This document shows, piece by piece, positions 9,016 through 18,080 of a DNA stretch of 48,141 nt. The translations under genes and the position numbers were made by a program. The stretch is from Comamonadaceae bacterium (GTDB taxonomy: Bacteria; Pseudomonadota; Gammaproteobacteria; Burkholderiales; Burkholderiaceae_C). Position 1 is the stretch's first letter, and every line of letters starts with the position of its first letter. The DNA lies in NCBI GenBank assembly GCA_008080595.1, contig VIKI01000018.1:1-48141 (forward strand). Reading direction: 5' to 3'. The notes beneath the pieces were generated by a model, which worked only from the letters and a program-made list of their open reading frames with translations, made no database searches and was not told the origin of the DNA.

Positions 9016-10127
9016 TCCCACGCGGGTGGCGGATTTTCCTGGTTTTTTGTCTGATGGCATGGAACCTATCGCCCGCCACCGCCCAACCCCTGAAGGCCAT
9101 GGGCTATCTGGCTTGGTGGATGCCACAGAGTTGGCAAACCCTGCCGCTGCAAGAGATTGATCGGCTCTTTTTCTTTGAACTCAAAGTCGACGCATCAGGT
9201 GCCATTTCAGAGCGCCATGGCTGGCCAGAACAATGGGGTGAACTGCAACAGGCCACCCAAAGGGAAAAAGTTCCCCTGGATTTGACCCTGACGTTGTTCG
9301 ATTCTGAAACCTTCAATCGGCTCTTCTCATCCCCACAAGCCGTCAACAAGCTGCTGACAGACAGCCTTGAATTGGCCGCGCATCCGAATGTGAGCGGCTT
9401 GCATCTGGATTTTGAAATTTATGGCGGCGCATCCAGCAAGGCCATCACCAGCTACAAGGCATTTTTGGCCCAACTCTCACAACAGCTGCGTCGGCTGTCG
9501 CCCTCGCGAAATTTGTCGGTTTTTCTTCCGGTACAAACGGATGATGCACTCTACGATGCACCTAGCCTGGGTTTGATGGATTGGGTGGTCTCGCAAAGTT
9601 ACGACGCGCATTACCGCAGCAGCAAAAATGCGGGGCCTGTGGCACCTTTGGCCGGACAAGACGGGCTCACGTGGGAAAAAGCAATGTCTGATGCGCTGGG
9701 ACTGGGCGTACCCAGGAACCGCCTGATTTTGACTTTCCCCTTGTATGGATACGAATGGATTGTGAAAGACAAGCAAGCCCGCAGCCCGACTCAGCAACCT
9801 GGGCTCACCACCACTTTTTCAGACGTGGACAAAGAATTCTTGCCCGATGTTCAAATCAGCATCACCCAACGGGTTCGGCAATTTGGCGCAACCCATGACC
9901 CCTCCAGCGGATCGTCTTACTATCAATTTCAAAACGAACAAGGCCAACAAGTGCAGGGATGGTTTGAAGACTGGTGGTCTCTGAGCCGAAAAATTGATTT
10001 TGTCAAAGCAGAAAAGCTCGGCGGACTCGCCTTTTTTGTTTTTGGCTATGACAAAGAGCAACTTCTCGGATATTACTTGTATCAAAAGAGACCGAAAAGC
10101 CTGATTGATTTGATCAATCTGCAATAA
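9012..10127 (+). CDS. Exported GH18-family glycoside hydrolase in the bcs-like operon
   Basis: The 371-residue product starts with a Sec signal peptide ending near ATAQ (residues 22-25). Residues 128-135 read SGLHLDFE, which aligns with the GH18 consensus DGxDxDxE. The catalytic Glu (E135) and the preceding Asp (D133) are kept, while the first two Asp are Ser and His. SQSYD near 194-198 resembles the MxYD motif, and GGLAFFVFGYD near 337-346 resembles the last barrel strand. GH18 enzymes cleave beta-1,4-linked GlcNAc polymers or related glycans. Cellulose operons usually encode a GH8 endoglucanase (BcsZ), so a GH18 here suggests a polymer other than plain cellulose. The start at 9012 gives an ATGA overlap with the upstream gene. 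Confidence 0.75.
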   Translation: MIPRGWRIFLVFCLMAWNLSPATAQPLKAMGYLAWWMPQSWQTLPLQEIDRLFFFELKVDASGAISERHGWPEQWGELQQATQREKVPLDLTLTLFDSETFNRLFSSPQAVNKLLTDSLELAAHPNVSGLHLDFEIYGGASSKAITSYKAFLAQLSQQLRRLSPSRNLSVFLPVQTDDALYDAPSLGLMDWVVSQSYDAHYRSSKNAGPVAPLAGQDGLTWEKAMSDALGLGVPRNRLILTFPLYGYEWIVKDKQARSPTQQPGLTTTFSDVDKEFLPDVQISITQRVRQFGATHDPSSGSSYYQFQNEQGQQVQGWFEDWWSLSRKIDFVKAEKLGGLAFFVFGYDKEQLLGYYLYQKRPKSLIDLINLQ

Positions 10128-10154
10128 CCACTGAAACACCCCACCCGACAAAAC

Positions 10155-10182
10155 CCGGCTTCTGTGCAGCAATGCACGCCGG
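10155..10182 (+). terminator. Possible hairpin after the bcs-like operon
   Basis: CCGGC at 10155-10159 pairs with GCCGG at 10178-10182, and inside it GTGC pairs with GCAC around the loop AGCAAT, with a four-base bulge on the left side. It lies 27 bp after the GH18 stop and 50 bp before the next start. No T-run follows, so it is not a classical intrinsic terminator. Confidence 0.3.
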
Positions 10183-10232
10183 AAGTAAACACATTCAGGC
10201 ATGATAGAGGCCTAGATTTACAAGGAGTGCGG

Positions 10233-12776
10233 GTGTATTCATCTATTTCCTTGCCCCCCTCTGAGGGGCAAACGAACTCTCTGAGCTTGCTGCCCAAAGA
10301 CGCGCAACATCAAAGTCAAGTCAAGAGCTTCAGTTGGCCTGCGCCGCCGTACGCCATTTACACCGCGGCGGAACCTTGGGTTGAGCCACAAATATGTGAA
10401 TTGGAGGGCTTGAATGGGGCCATTCGACGCTGCACCCTGGTGTCCGTCACACCTGCCGAGCAAACCATCCTGATTCAGATTGAACACAGCAAAACGCCGG
10501 TTCCGGTAACTTTTTCGCAGTTCCGCCGTCTGGCGCTGAAAAAACCGATTTATCCACAGGAAATCATCAGCACCGAGCAATTTGCAGACATTTTGGGTTA
10601 CCGCGCCACCGTGCAATACAACCTGGTGCTGGAAAACGGCAACACCGTCACCGGTACGACGGTAGGTTATGTCGAAACCCATTTCGGCTTGTTTTTGTTC
10701 ACCCCACTGGATGACCATGGCTCGGTTGAACGGGTGTTTGTGCCGCGCGAAGCCTTCACCCGCGTCACTCTGGGTGACCACATTGGCCAGATGCTGGTGG
10801 AGCAAAAAGTCGTCACCCCGCAGCAGGTTGAAGATGCCGCCACCGAGCAGAACAGTTTGCGCAAACGCAAGCTAGGCGACTATTTGGTGGACAACGCCGT
10901 GGTGTCACCTGACCAATTGATGCTGGCACTGGATCAGCAATCCAAAATGCCGATGATCCGAGTGGGTGAAGCCTTGACCCGATTGGGCTACATCGACGAT
11001 GACCAACTCGCACAAGCACTAGCCAAACAAAAAACCGAGCGCTCGGTGCCGCTGGGCCAATTGCTGGTGAATATGGGCTTTCTGACCCGTGCTGACCTGA
11101 ACACCGCGCTGGCCCGCAAGATGGGCTACCCCGTAGTGGATGTCACCCAGTTCCCGATTGATGAAGCAGCCTTGAAGAAGGTGTCTGCCAACATGGCGCA
11201 ACGCCTCAATATCATGCCACTGCTGTGGCGCGACAAGTTGCTGGTGATTGCTGCGGTTGACCCGACCCAACGCAAGATGCTCGAAGAGCTTGAGTTCTCA
11301 GTGCAAGGGCGGGTGATCGCCACCCTGGGGGATGAAGTACAAATCACCCAGGCGATCAAAAATGCTTATGAAAAAATGGGGGTACTTGCATGGCCCTCAG
11401 AAGAAGACTTGCTCACCCCTGCCTCTGATGGTCAACACCAGGCCAGTGGCACTCAATTGCTGGAATCGATGCAGCTGCAAGATGTCGGCCTGGAAGAAGA
11501 GCTCGATGATGGCCAGCAAATTGCCCAATCCGACAACACCTTGGTACGCCTGATCAACACCATGATCATTGAGGCCCACGCCCGTGGGGTGTCAGACATT
11601 CATGTCGAGTCCCAACCCAAACGCGCAAAAGTGCGCATCCGTTTTCGCAAAGACGGCCTGCTCTCGCCCTACCTGGAACTGCCTCACACCTACCGCGCCG
11701 CCTTGGTGGCACGCCTGAAAATCATGGCCGATCTGGACATCTCGGAGCGGCGCAAGCCACAAGATGGCAAGATTGATTTCAGCAAGTTTTCCCAACGTCA
11801 CCGGCTGGAGTTGCGCATTGCCACCATCCCCACGGCCAATGGGCTGGAAGACGTGGTGATGCGCCTGCTGGCCTCCAGCAAGCCCATTGCGATAGAAAAG
11901 CTCGGACTCTCGGCAGACAATCTGGAGCAACTGACCCAGTCGGTCAGTCGCCCCTACGGCATGGTGCTGTGTGTGGGCCCCACCGGCTCTGGAAAAACCA
12001 CCACGCTGCACTCGGTGCTGGGTTTTCTGAACACCCCCGAGCGCAAAATCTGGACGGCTGAAGACCCGATTGAAATCACCCAGCCTGATTTGCGCCAGGT
12101 GCAGGTCAACCCCAAAATTGACTGGACTTTTGCCAAAGCGCTGCGCTCATTTTTGCGCGCCGACCCCGACATCATCATGGTCGGTGAAATCCGTGATGCC
12201 GAAACCGCCCAGATCGCCATCGAAGCCTCACTGACCGGGCATCTGGTGCTGTCAACCTTGCACACCAACAGCGCGGCGGAAACCGTCACCCGCCTGGTTG
12301 ACATGGGCATGGATCCGTTCAACTTTGCCGACTCCTTGCTGGCGGTGCTGGCCCAACGTTTGGCGCGGCGCTTTTGCAACGAATGCCGAACCGTGCAGCC
12401 CGCCTCAGAGGAAACCATTGACGAATGGGTCTCCGACTATCTGCACTCTTTTCCTGAGAGTTGGCGGCCTACCCGCGACGATGTGCTGGCGCAATGGATG
12501 GCGCAATACGGCCAAAAAGGCTGGCTCAGCCACCACCAGGCCCCCGGCTGCAGCCAATGCCTGGGCACCGGCATGTCGGGCCGCGTGGGCCTGCATGAGC
12601 TGCTGCGCATCACGCCGGAAATCCGCCGCCTGATCCAAACCGGGGCCCGGTCTGAAGAAATCCAGCATGCCGCTTTTCACACCGGCTTGTTTCGCACCCT
12701 GCGCCAGGACGGCATCACCAAAGTGCTGGCCGGCCTGACCAGCATTGAAGAAATTCGAGCCAACAGCAATGTCTGA
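10233..12776 (+). CDS. PilB/GspE-family secretion ATPase with MshEN-like N-terminal repeats
   Basis: The 847-residue protein is a type II secretion/type IV pilus assembly ATPase. It has Walker A GPTGSGKTT, the Asp-box/Walker B region DPDIIMVGEIRDAET, the His-box LSTLHTNSA, and a Cys4 zinc knuckle (CNEC and CSQC, separated by an unusually long insert). Before the ATPase core are four repeats of the xLGxxLVxxxxx-L-Q type at about residues 182-206, 212-236, 243-267 and 273-297, resembling MshEN modules that in MshE bind cyclic di-GMP. The first 150 residues are not recognised. The GTG at 10233 is chosen because AAGGAG lies five bases upstream. No pilin or PilC gene is nearby; the neighbour is the bcs-like operon. 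Confidence 0.85.
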   Translation: MYSSISLPPSEGQTNSLSLLPKDAQHQSQVKSFSWPAPPYAIYTAAEPWVEPQICELEGLNGAIRRCTLVSVTPAEQTILIQIEHSKTPVPVTFSQFRRLALKKPIYPQEIISTEQFADILGYRATVQYNLVLENGNTVTGTTVGYVETHFGLFLFTPLDDHGSVERVFVPREAFTRVTLGDHIGQMLVEQKVVTPQQVEDAATEQNSLRKRKLGDYLVDNAVVSPDQLMLALDQQSKMPMIRVGEALTRLGYIDDDQLAQALAKQKTERSVPLGQLLVNMGFLTRADLNTALARKMGYPVVDVTQFPIDEAALKKVSANMAQRLNIMPLLWRDKLLVIAAVDPTQRKMLEELEFSVQGRVIATLGDEVQITQAIKNAYEKMGVLAWPSEEDLLTPASDGQHQASGTQLLESMQLQDVGLEEELDDGQQIAQSDNTLVRLINTMIIEAHARGVSDIHVESQPKRAKVRIRFRKDGLLSPYLELPHTYRAALVARLKIMADLDISERRKPQDGKIDFSKFSQRHRLELRIATIPTANGLEDVVMRLLASSKPIAIEKLGLSADNLEQLTQSVSRPYGMVLCVGPTGSGKTTTLHSVLGFLNTPERKIWTAEDPIEITQPDLRQVQVNPKIDWTFAKALRSFLRADPDIIMVGEIRDAETAQIAIEASLTGHLVLSTLHTNSAAETVTRLVDMGMDPFNFADSLLAVLAQRLARRFCNECRTVQPASEETIDEWVSDYLHSFPESWRPTRDDVLAQWMAQYGQKGWLSHHQAPGCSQCLGTGMSGRVGLHELLRITPEIRRLIQTGARSEEIQHAAFHTGLFRTLRQDGITKVLAGLTSIEEIRANSNV

Positions 12777-13842
12777 TTCACAGGCCAGTGCCGACCACCC
12801 TTACCAGGCCCTCACCCCTGATGTGGTGATGGATGCCCTGGCCAGCGTCGGCCTGTGGGGTGATGGTCGCCAAATGGCCTTGAGTTCGTATGAAAACCGG
12901 GTTTACCAGGCGCATTTGGAAGACGGATCGGTGGTGGTCACCAAGTTTTACCGCCCCGGGCGATGGACACAAGCGCAAATTCTGGAAGAACACGCCTTCT
13001 CCGCCGAGCTGGTTGCCGCCGAAATTCCGGTGGTGGCCCCACTGTGCTTGCAAGGACAGACGCTACACCACTTTGCCGGGTTTGACTTCAGCGTCAGCCC
13101 CTGGCGTGGTGGCCGTCAACCCGAGCTTGACGACGGCGAAGTGCTGGAATGGATTGGCCGCTTTTTGGCGCGTATTCACAGTGTGGGTGCGGCACGGCCC
13201 TTTGTTCACCGACCTGCGCTGGATCTGGCAAGCTTTGGCATCAGCTCGCGTGAATGGTTACTGGCAAATGATCAAATCCCGCTGGACGTGCAATCGGCAT
13301 GGGAGAAAATTTCACAAAATGCTATTGATTTAATAGCTTCTTGCGCATATTTAACAAGCACTACAGGCCAAAAATACTCAGAAAATGATGGCATCACATG
13401 TGCCAGCGAGCAGCACGCGGCCCACATCCGCCTGCATGGCGACTGCCACCCCGGCAACATTCTGTGGACTCCCCTGGACAGGCCCGCCAGCGATCTGCCC
13501 GGCCCGCATTTTGTCGACATGGACGATGCAAGAAGTGGCCCAGCGGTGCAGGATTTGTGGATGCTGCTCAGTGGTGACCGCACTCAACAAACACGCCAGC
13601 TTGGCGCACTGATGGATGGCTACGAACAGTTCCGCCCATTTGACCGACGTGAGCTGGCTCTGATCGAGCCCCTGCGCACCTTGCGCCTGCTGCACTACAG
13701 TGCCTGGCTGGCTCGCCGTCGGGATGACCCCATCTTTGCCATTAACTTCCCTTGGTTTGGCACCAGTGACTACTGGCAAGGACAAGTGCAAATGCTGGAG
13801 GACCAAATTGAAGCCATGCAGGAAGCACCGCTGGTGGCTTAA
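12769..13842 (+). CDS. srkA: Stress response kinase A (SrkA/RdoA/YihE)
   Basis: The 357-residue product belongs to the SrkA group of aminoglycoside-phosphotransferase-like Ser/Thr kinases, which counter stress-induced cell death in E. coli. Visible features are the N-terminal SYENRVYQ segment, the ATP lysine in VVVTKFYRP, the catalytic loop HGDCHPGNILW and the metal-binding FVDMDDA. The start at 12769 overlaps the upstream ATPase gene by 8 bp. Between about residues 183 and 207 a low-complexity peptide is encoded by a short dispersed repeat (13316-13384), which makes this protein longer than the roughly 330 residues usual for the family. Confidence 0.88.
   Translation: MSDSQASADHPYQALTPDVVMDALASVGLWGDGRQMALSSYENRVYQAHLEDGSVVVTKFYRPGRWTQAQILEEHAFSAELVAAEIPVVAPLCLQGQTLHHFAGFDFSVSPWRGGRQPELDDGEVLEWIGRFLARIHSVGAARPFVHRPALDLASFGISSREWLLANDQIPLDVQSAWEKISQNAIDLIASCAYLTSTTGQKYSENDGITCASEQHAAHIRLHGDCHPGNILWTPLDRPASDLPGPHFVDMDDARSGPAVQDLWMLLSGDRTQQTRQLGALMDGYEQFRPFDRRELALIEPLRTLRLLHYSAWLARRRDDPIFAINFPWFGTSDYWQGQVQMLEDQIEAMQEAPLVA
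13316..13384 (-). repeat. Dispersed short repeat (core GCGCAAGCAGCTAT family) inside srkA
   Basis: On the minus strand the element reads GGCCTGTAGTGCTTGTT, then GCGCAAGAAGCTATTAAATC and ATAGCA. The end can fold because CTATT pairs with AATAG. It is A+T-rich against a G+C-rich gene and adds about 23 in-frame codons to srkA. Related copies are annotated at 17787, 20971, 22568, 27893, 34618, 39680 and 41229. Confidence 0.65.
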
Positions 13843-13937
13843 CGCACTGTGGTTCGGGTTGGGAGCCTATAACGGCAAGGACGCGTCGAATTCAAAGACC
13901 CGAGAGAAACAAGTACGATGTGCCGCCACACACAGGC

Positions 13938-14162
13938 TCAATGCATGGCGCAGCCCCCCGACCCGGTTGCATTTGGACAAGCGCCACATGGGCTCGGTGC
14001 CATCTGAGAAAAATCTGGTGATGATGCCGTGGTGGCAAAAACAGACAGCTTTTTCTCAAGGGTTTTCGAGTGACAACTCGGGCATTCAGGCGTTGTGCTT
14101 GAGCGCACCAAAGCCTCAAACTGGTGTCCACAGTCACTACAGGCATATTCGTAAATGGGCAT
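13938..14162 (-). CDS. FmdB-family zinc ribbon protein
   Basis: The 74-residue protein begins MPIYEYACSDCGHQFEAL and has a second pair in CPSCHS, giving the two CxxC knuckles of the FmdB/CxxC_CXXC_SSSS regulatory protein family. A further CGAC and a Gly/Cys-rich tail follow. The family is widespread and thought to be a small zinc-binding regulator, but its biochemical role is not well defined. The gene lies 24 bp downstream of tyrS on the same strand and may be co-transcribed with it. Confidence 0.85.
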   Translation of the reverse strand: MPIYEYACSDCGHQFEALVRSSTTPECPSCHSKTLEKKLSVFATTASSPDFSQMAPSPCGACPNATGSGGCAMH

Positions 14163-14186
14163 GACAATTCCTAGAGTGAAAGCAAA

Positions 14187-15440
14187 TTATGGATGGTTCA
14201 CCAACGTGACGCGGGCAAACTTGCGCTTACCCACTTGCAGCACATAGGTGCCTGCACCGAGTTTGAGCCCCTTGTCGCTGACCACGTTGGAGTCAATCCG
14301 CACGCCACCACCGTCAATCAAACGATTGCCCTCACCACTGGAGGCAGCCAAACCAGCCGACTTCAATAGAGCCGCAATACCCACCATGGCCCCGCCTTCA
14401 CCCAACGGCAAAGTCAGCTCGGTGATTTCGTCCGGAATGCCGCCTTTGCTGCGATTGATGAAATCTTGTTCGGCTGCTTCTGCAGCTGCCGCACTGTGGA
14501 AACGTGCCGTGATCTCCTTGGCCAGCGCCACTTTGGCATCCTTGGGGTTGCGCCCAGCGGCCACTTCGGCTTTCAGCGCCGCAATTTGGGCCTCAGACTG
14601 AAAGCTCAGCAAGGTGTACCAGCGCCACATCAGCACATCAGAAATACTCAACACCTTGGCAAACATGGTGTTGGGTTCCTCGGAAATGCCAATGTAGTTG
14701 TTTTTGCTCTTGGACATTTTCTCCACACCATCGAGGCCTTCCAGCAAGGGCATGGTCAAGATGCATTGCGGCTCCTGACCATATTCGGCTTGCAGGGTAC
14801 GGCCCATCAGCAAGTTGAATTTCTGGTCGGTGCCGCCCAACTCCAGGTCGCTTTTCAAGGCCACGCTGTCATAACCTTGCATCAGGGGGTAGAGGAATTC
14901 ATGCACGGCAATCGATGTCCCGGCCTTGAAGCGGTCGTGGAAATCGTTGCGCTCCATCATGCGTGCCACGGTGTAGCGGCTGGCCAGCTGGATCATGCCG
15001 CGCGCACCCAGCGGGTCGCACCATTCACTGTTGTAGCGAATCTCGGTCTTGTCAGGATCTAGCACCAGACTGGCCTGGCGGTAATAGGTTTCGGCGTTGA
15101 TCTTGATCTGCTCGGCGGTCAGTGGCGGGCGCGTGCTGTTGCGACCTGACGGGTCCCCAATCATGCTGGTGAAATCGCCAATCAAGAAAATCACCGTGTG
15201 GCCCAAGTCCTGTAACTGGCGCATTTTGTTCAACACCACGGTATGACCGATGTGAATGTCTGGCGCAGTCGGATCCAGCCCGAGCTTGATGCGTAGCGGT
15301 GTTCCGGTAGCTTCAGAGCGCGCCAGTTTTTTCAGCCAATCTTCTTGAGGAATAAGCTCTTCACAACCGCGCAAAGTCACAGCCAAGGCCTCTTTGGCAC
15401 GGTCCGTTACAGGATAAGAAGACATTTGGGCTTGGGTCAT
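14187..15440 (-). CDS. tyrS: Tyrosyl-tRNA synthetase
   Basis: This class I aminoacyl-tRNA synthetase charges tRNA(Tyr) with tyrosine in the cytoplasm. The 417-residue protein has HIGH at residues 63-66 and KMSKS near residue 250, and it ends with an S4-like RNA-binding domain ([13 protein letters not shown] and the C-terminal strand). Length and sequence match the TyrRZ-like form of Burkholderiales. The ATG at 15440 is preferred; an upstream in-frame ATG at 15464 would add eight unconserved residues. It is divergent from the mepM-like gene, leaving 77 bp for both promoters. Confidence 0.95.
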   Translation of the reverse strand: MTQAQMSSYPVTDRAKEALAVTLRGCEELIPQEDWLKKLARSEATGTPLRIKLGLDPTAPDIHIGHTVVLNKMRQLQDLGHTVIFLIGDFTSMIGDPSGRNSTRPPLTAEQIKINAETYYRQASLVLDPDKTEIRYNSEWCDPLGARGMIQLASRYTVARMMERNDFHDRFKAGTSIAVHEFLYPLMQGYDSVALKSDLELGGTDQKFNLLMGRTLQAEYGQEPQCILTMPLLEGLDGVEKMSKSKNNYIGISEEPNTMFAKVLSISDVLMWRWYTLLSFQSEAQIAALKAEVAAGRNPKDAKVALAKEITARFHSAAAAEAAEQDFINRSKGGIPDEITELTLPLGEGGAMVGIAALLKSAGLAASSGEGNRLIDGGGVRIDSNVVSDKGLKLGAGTYVLQVGKRKFARVTLVNHP

Positions 15441-15517
15441 AGGGTTATCACTGATGCGACCCATGGGGCCGGGTTTATACTCGAAAGCTGATTTTTTTGG
15501 GTGATTTTACGTGGGTC

Positions 15518-16945
15518 ATGCCACGCCTTTTATTCACAGCTGTTGCAGCTTTCCAACAAACATTCAATCTGGATTCTGTTTTGATCAACACATTGACAAC
15601 CTGCGGAAATTTCATCGCCAACACTGCCACCCGTTTACTGAACGAACACCCCAAGCGCATCACCGCCTTGGTGGCGGCGCTGTTGCTTGGCGGCGGCGGC
15701 GGCGCATTTGCTGTGGCCAATCTGGCTCCGGACGCATCCGACCTGCCGGTGCACGAGGTGCTTGAAAACATTCAACCCGCCTACACCACCTCTTTGGACA
15801 ACCCGGTGACTGAGGGCTTGACCCTGTACCGCTCAGACCTCAGCCGCAGCAGTGACAGCACCGATACTTTGCTCAAACGTTTGGGCATTGATGATGCTAA
15901 GGCTGCCGCTTTCTTGCGTAGCAACCCTTTGGCACGGCAGGCTTTGCTAGGCCGCGCTGGGCGCAACATCACCGCTGAAGTGCAGCAGGACCAGAGCTTG
16001 CGTATGCTCACCGCCCGCTGGAGCCCGGATGACACGGGCAACTTCCAGCGCTTGGTAGTCAAACGCCAAGGCCCATCGTTCACCGCCAACATCGAAACGG
16101 CGGCGTTGCAAGCCAGCAGCCAATTGGCCAGTGGCACGATTCAAAGCTCGCTTTTTGCGGCCACCGACGAAGCCAAAATCCCCGACAACATTGCCGTACA
16201 GCTGGCCGAAATTTTCGCCACCGAAATCGACTTCCGCCGCTCCTTGCGCAAAGGTGACCGTTTTTCAGTGGTGTATGAAACCTTGTCAGGCGACGGTGAG
16301 CCCCTGCGTACCGGGCGTGTGCTCAGCGCCGAATTTGTCAATGCGGGCAAGGCTTATCAGGCCATGTGGTTCCAGCCCAGTGGGCCGGACGCTCAAGGCA
16401 GCAAAGGCGGTTATTACGCGCTGGACGGCACCAGTCTGCGCCGGGCATTTTTAAGTTCACCGGTCGAGTTTTCACGGGTCAGCAGTGGTTTTGCCATGCG
16501 TTTTCACCCCATTCTGAAACAAACCCGCCCCCATTTAGGTACCGACTTTGCCGCCAGCACCGGCACACCGGCCCGTACCGTGGGTGACGGTGTGGTAAGT
16601 TTTGCCGGGTGGCAAAACGGCTATGGCAACGTGGTTTTCGTCAAGCACCGCAACAACACTGAAACGGTGTACGCTCACCTGAGCAAGATTTTGGTTACCC
16701 GTGGGCAAGGTATCAGCCAGGGCCAGACCATCGGCCTGGTCGGCTCCACCGGTTGGGCCACTGGCCCGCATCTGCACTTTGAGGTGCGCACCAATGGCGT
16801 GCAGCATGACCCAATGAAATTCGCTCAGAAAAGCGAAACCATCCCGGTGCCCGCCGCACTCAAACCCAACTTTGATCGCTTGGCCCAACAAACCAAAATT
16901 GCACTGGGTGCAGCCGCCAGCATCAAGATGTCCAGCGTGCAGTAA
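15518..16945 (+). CDS. M23 family murein DD-endopeptidase (MepM-like)
   Basis: The 475-residue protein has an N-terminal membrane segment (TALVAALLLGGGGGAFAVA) and a C-terminal LytM/M23 domain with HPILKQTRPHLGTDFAA and HLHFEV. The zinc ligands H and D of HLGTD and the HxH of HLHFE are present, so it should be active against peptidoglycan cross-links. Such enzymes open the cell-wall mesh during growth and are anchored at the inner membrane facing the periplasm. ATG 15518 is the first ATG after the divergent promoter region. anmK follows with a gap of under 20 bp, linking wall cleavage and anhydro-sugar recycling in one unit. Confidence 0.88.
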   Translation: MPRLLFTAVAAFQQTFNLDSVLINTLTTCGNFIANTATRLLNEHPKRITALVAALLLGGGGGAFAVANLAPDASDLPVHEVLENIQPAYTTSLDNPVTEGLTLYRSDLSRSSDSTDTLLKRLGIDDAKAAAFLRSNPLARQALLGRAGRNITAEVQQDQSLRMLTARWSPDDTGNFQRLVVKRQGPSFTANIETAALQASSQLASGTIQSSLFAATDEAKIPDNIAVQLAEIFATEIDFRRSLRKGDRFSVVYETLSGDGEPLRTGRVLSAEFVNAGKAYQAMWFQPSGPDAQGSKGGYYALDGTSLRRAFLSSPVEFSRVSSGFAMRFHPILKQTRPHLGTDFAASTGTPARTVGDGVVSFAGWQNGYGNVVFVKHRNNTETVYAHLSKILVTRGQGISQGQTIGLVGSTGWATGPHLHFEVRTNGVQHDPMKFAQKSETIPVPAALKPNFDRLAQQTKIALGAAASIKMSSVQ

Positions 16946-16963
16946 CACTCCCTGTTGGCTGCC

Positions 16964-18079
16964 GTGTCAGAGTTGTACATCGGCCTGATGTCGGGCACCT
17001 CGCTGGATGGGGTGGATGGCGTTCTGGCCGAGTTGGGTGCATCTTCCTGCCGGGTACTGGCCCATGCCAGCAGCCCCTTGCCCGAGCCCCTGCGCGCCGA
17101 GTTATTGGCGCTGAATCAGACGGGGCAGAATGAATTGCATCGGGCCGCGCTGGCCGCCAATGCCTTGATGCAGGTGTATGCCGATGTGGTTCAACAACTC
17201 TTGTCCACCACCAGTACACCGTCCAACCAGGTGATCGCCCTCGGTGCACATGGACAAACTGTGCGCCACCAGCCACAAAGTCACGGCGGCACAGGCTACA
17301 CCCTTCAACTCTGCAACCCTGCATTGCTGGCCGAGCTGACCGGGATCGATGTGGTGGCAGATTTCCGCAGCCGCGATGTGGCAGCCGGCGGCCAGGGCGC
17401 ACCTTTGGTACCGGTCTTTCATCAAGCCGTATTTGGCCGCGTGGGCGAAACCACGGCGGTGCTCAATATCGGCGGCATGGCGAATCTGACCGTGATTGGC
17501 CCCCAATTGGGCCACGATGTGAAGGGGTTTGACTGCGGCCCGGGCAATGTGCTGATGGATGCCTGGTGTCAGCAACATCTCGGCCAGGCTTTTGATGCCA
17601 ATGGCGCATGGGCTGCTGGCGGGAAAGTCCACGCCGAACTGCTGAACACCTTGTTGGCCGAGCCCTACTTTGCCCTGCCCGCCCCCAAAAGTACCGGGCG
17701 CGATTTGTTCAATCCGGATTGGCTTCAGGCCAAGTTGGCCGCGTACCCTGATCTGGCAGCGCAAGACATTCAAGCCACATTGACAGAATTAACCGCTAGC
17801 TCTTGTGCAGACTGCGCAAACAGCTATGCAAAAGATAGCAAATCAGTTTGGGTATGTGGCGGTGGGGCTTTCAACCAGCACCTGATGCAGCGTTTGCAGA
17901 CCTTGCTGCCCCGGTTCACGGTGCAATCCACCACGGTACTTGGGCTCCCCCCCCTTCAAGTGGAAGCCGCCGCCTTTGCCTGGCTGGCACGCAAAACGGT
18001 TTTGCGTGAGCCACTGGCCTTACAAAACATCACGGGGGCTCAAGGCCCCCGGATTGCAGGTGGAATTTTCCCGGCCTGA
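16964..18079 (+). CDS. anmK: Anhydro-N-acetylmuramic acid kinase
   Basis: AnmK hydrolyses the 1,6-anhydro ring of anhydroMurNAc and phosphorylates it to MurNAc-6-phosphate in cell-wall recycling. The family hallmark IGLMSGTSLDGVDG is near the N-terminus, and DFRSRDVAAGGQGAPLVP and CGPGNVLMD follow. No ATG is available near the conserved start. GTG at 16964 is chosen, giving 371 residues; a TTG at 16955 is an alternative. A segment near residues 275-295 (TASSCADCANSYAKDSKS) coincides with a short dispersed repeat. It stops 1 bp before the convergent erpA stop. Confidence 0.92.
   Translation: MSELYIGLMSGTSLDGVDGVLAELGASSCRVLAHASSPLPEPLRAELLALNQTGQNELHRAALAANALMQVYADVVQQLLSTTSTPSNQVIALGAHGQTVRHQPQSHGGTGYTLQLCNPALLAELTGIDVVADFRSRDVAAGGQGAPLVPVFHQAVFGRVGETTAVLNIGGMANLTVIGPQLGHDVKGFDCGPGNVLMDAWCQQHLGQAFDANGAWAAGGKVHAELLNTLLAEPYFALPAPKSTGRDLFNPDWLQAKLAAYPDLAAQDIQATLTELTASSCADCANSYAKDSKSVWVCGGGAFNQHLMQRLQTLLPRFTVQSTTVLGLPPLQVEAAAFAWLARKTVLREPLALQNITGAQGPRIAGGIFPA
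17787..17847 (+). repeat. Dispersed short repeat inside anmK
   Basis: The plus strand contains CTAGCTCTTG, then CTGCGCAAACAGCTATGCAA and GATAGCAAA, which follows the same order as the other family copies. The copy is in frame and replaces or extends a variable loop of AnmK. It is locally richer in A+T than the surrounding gene. Confidence 0.55.
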
Positions 18080-18080
18080 A

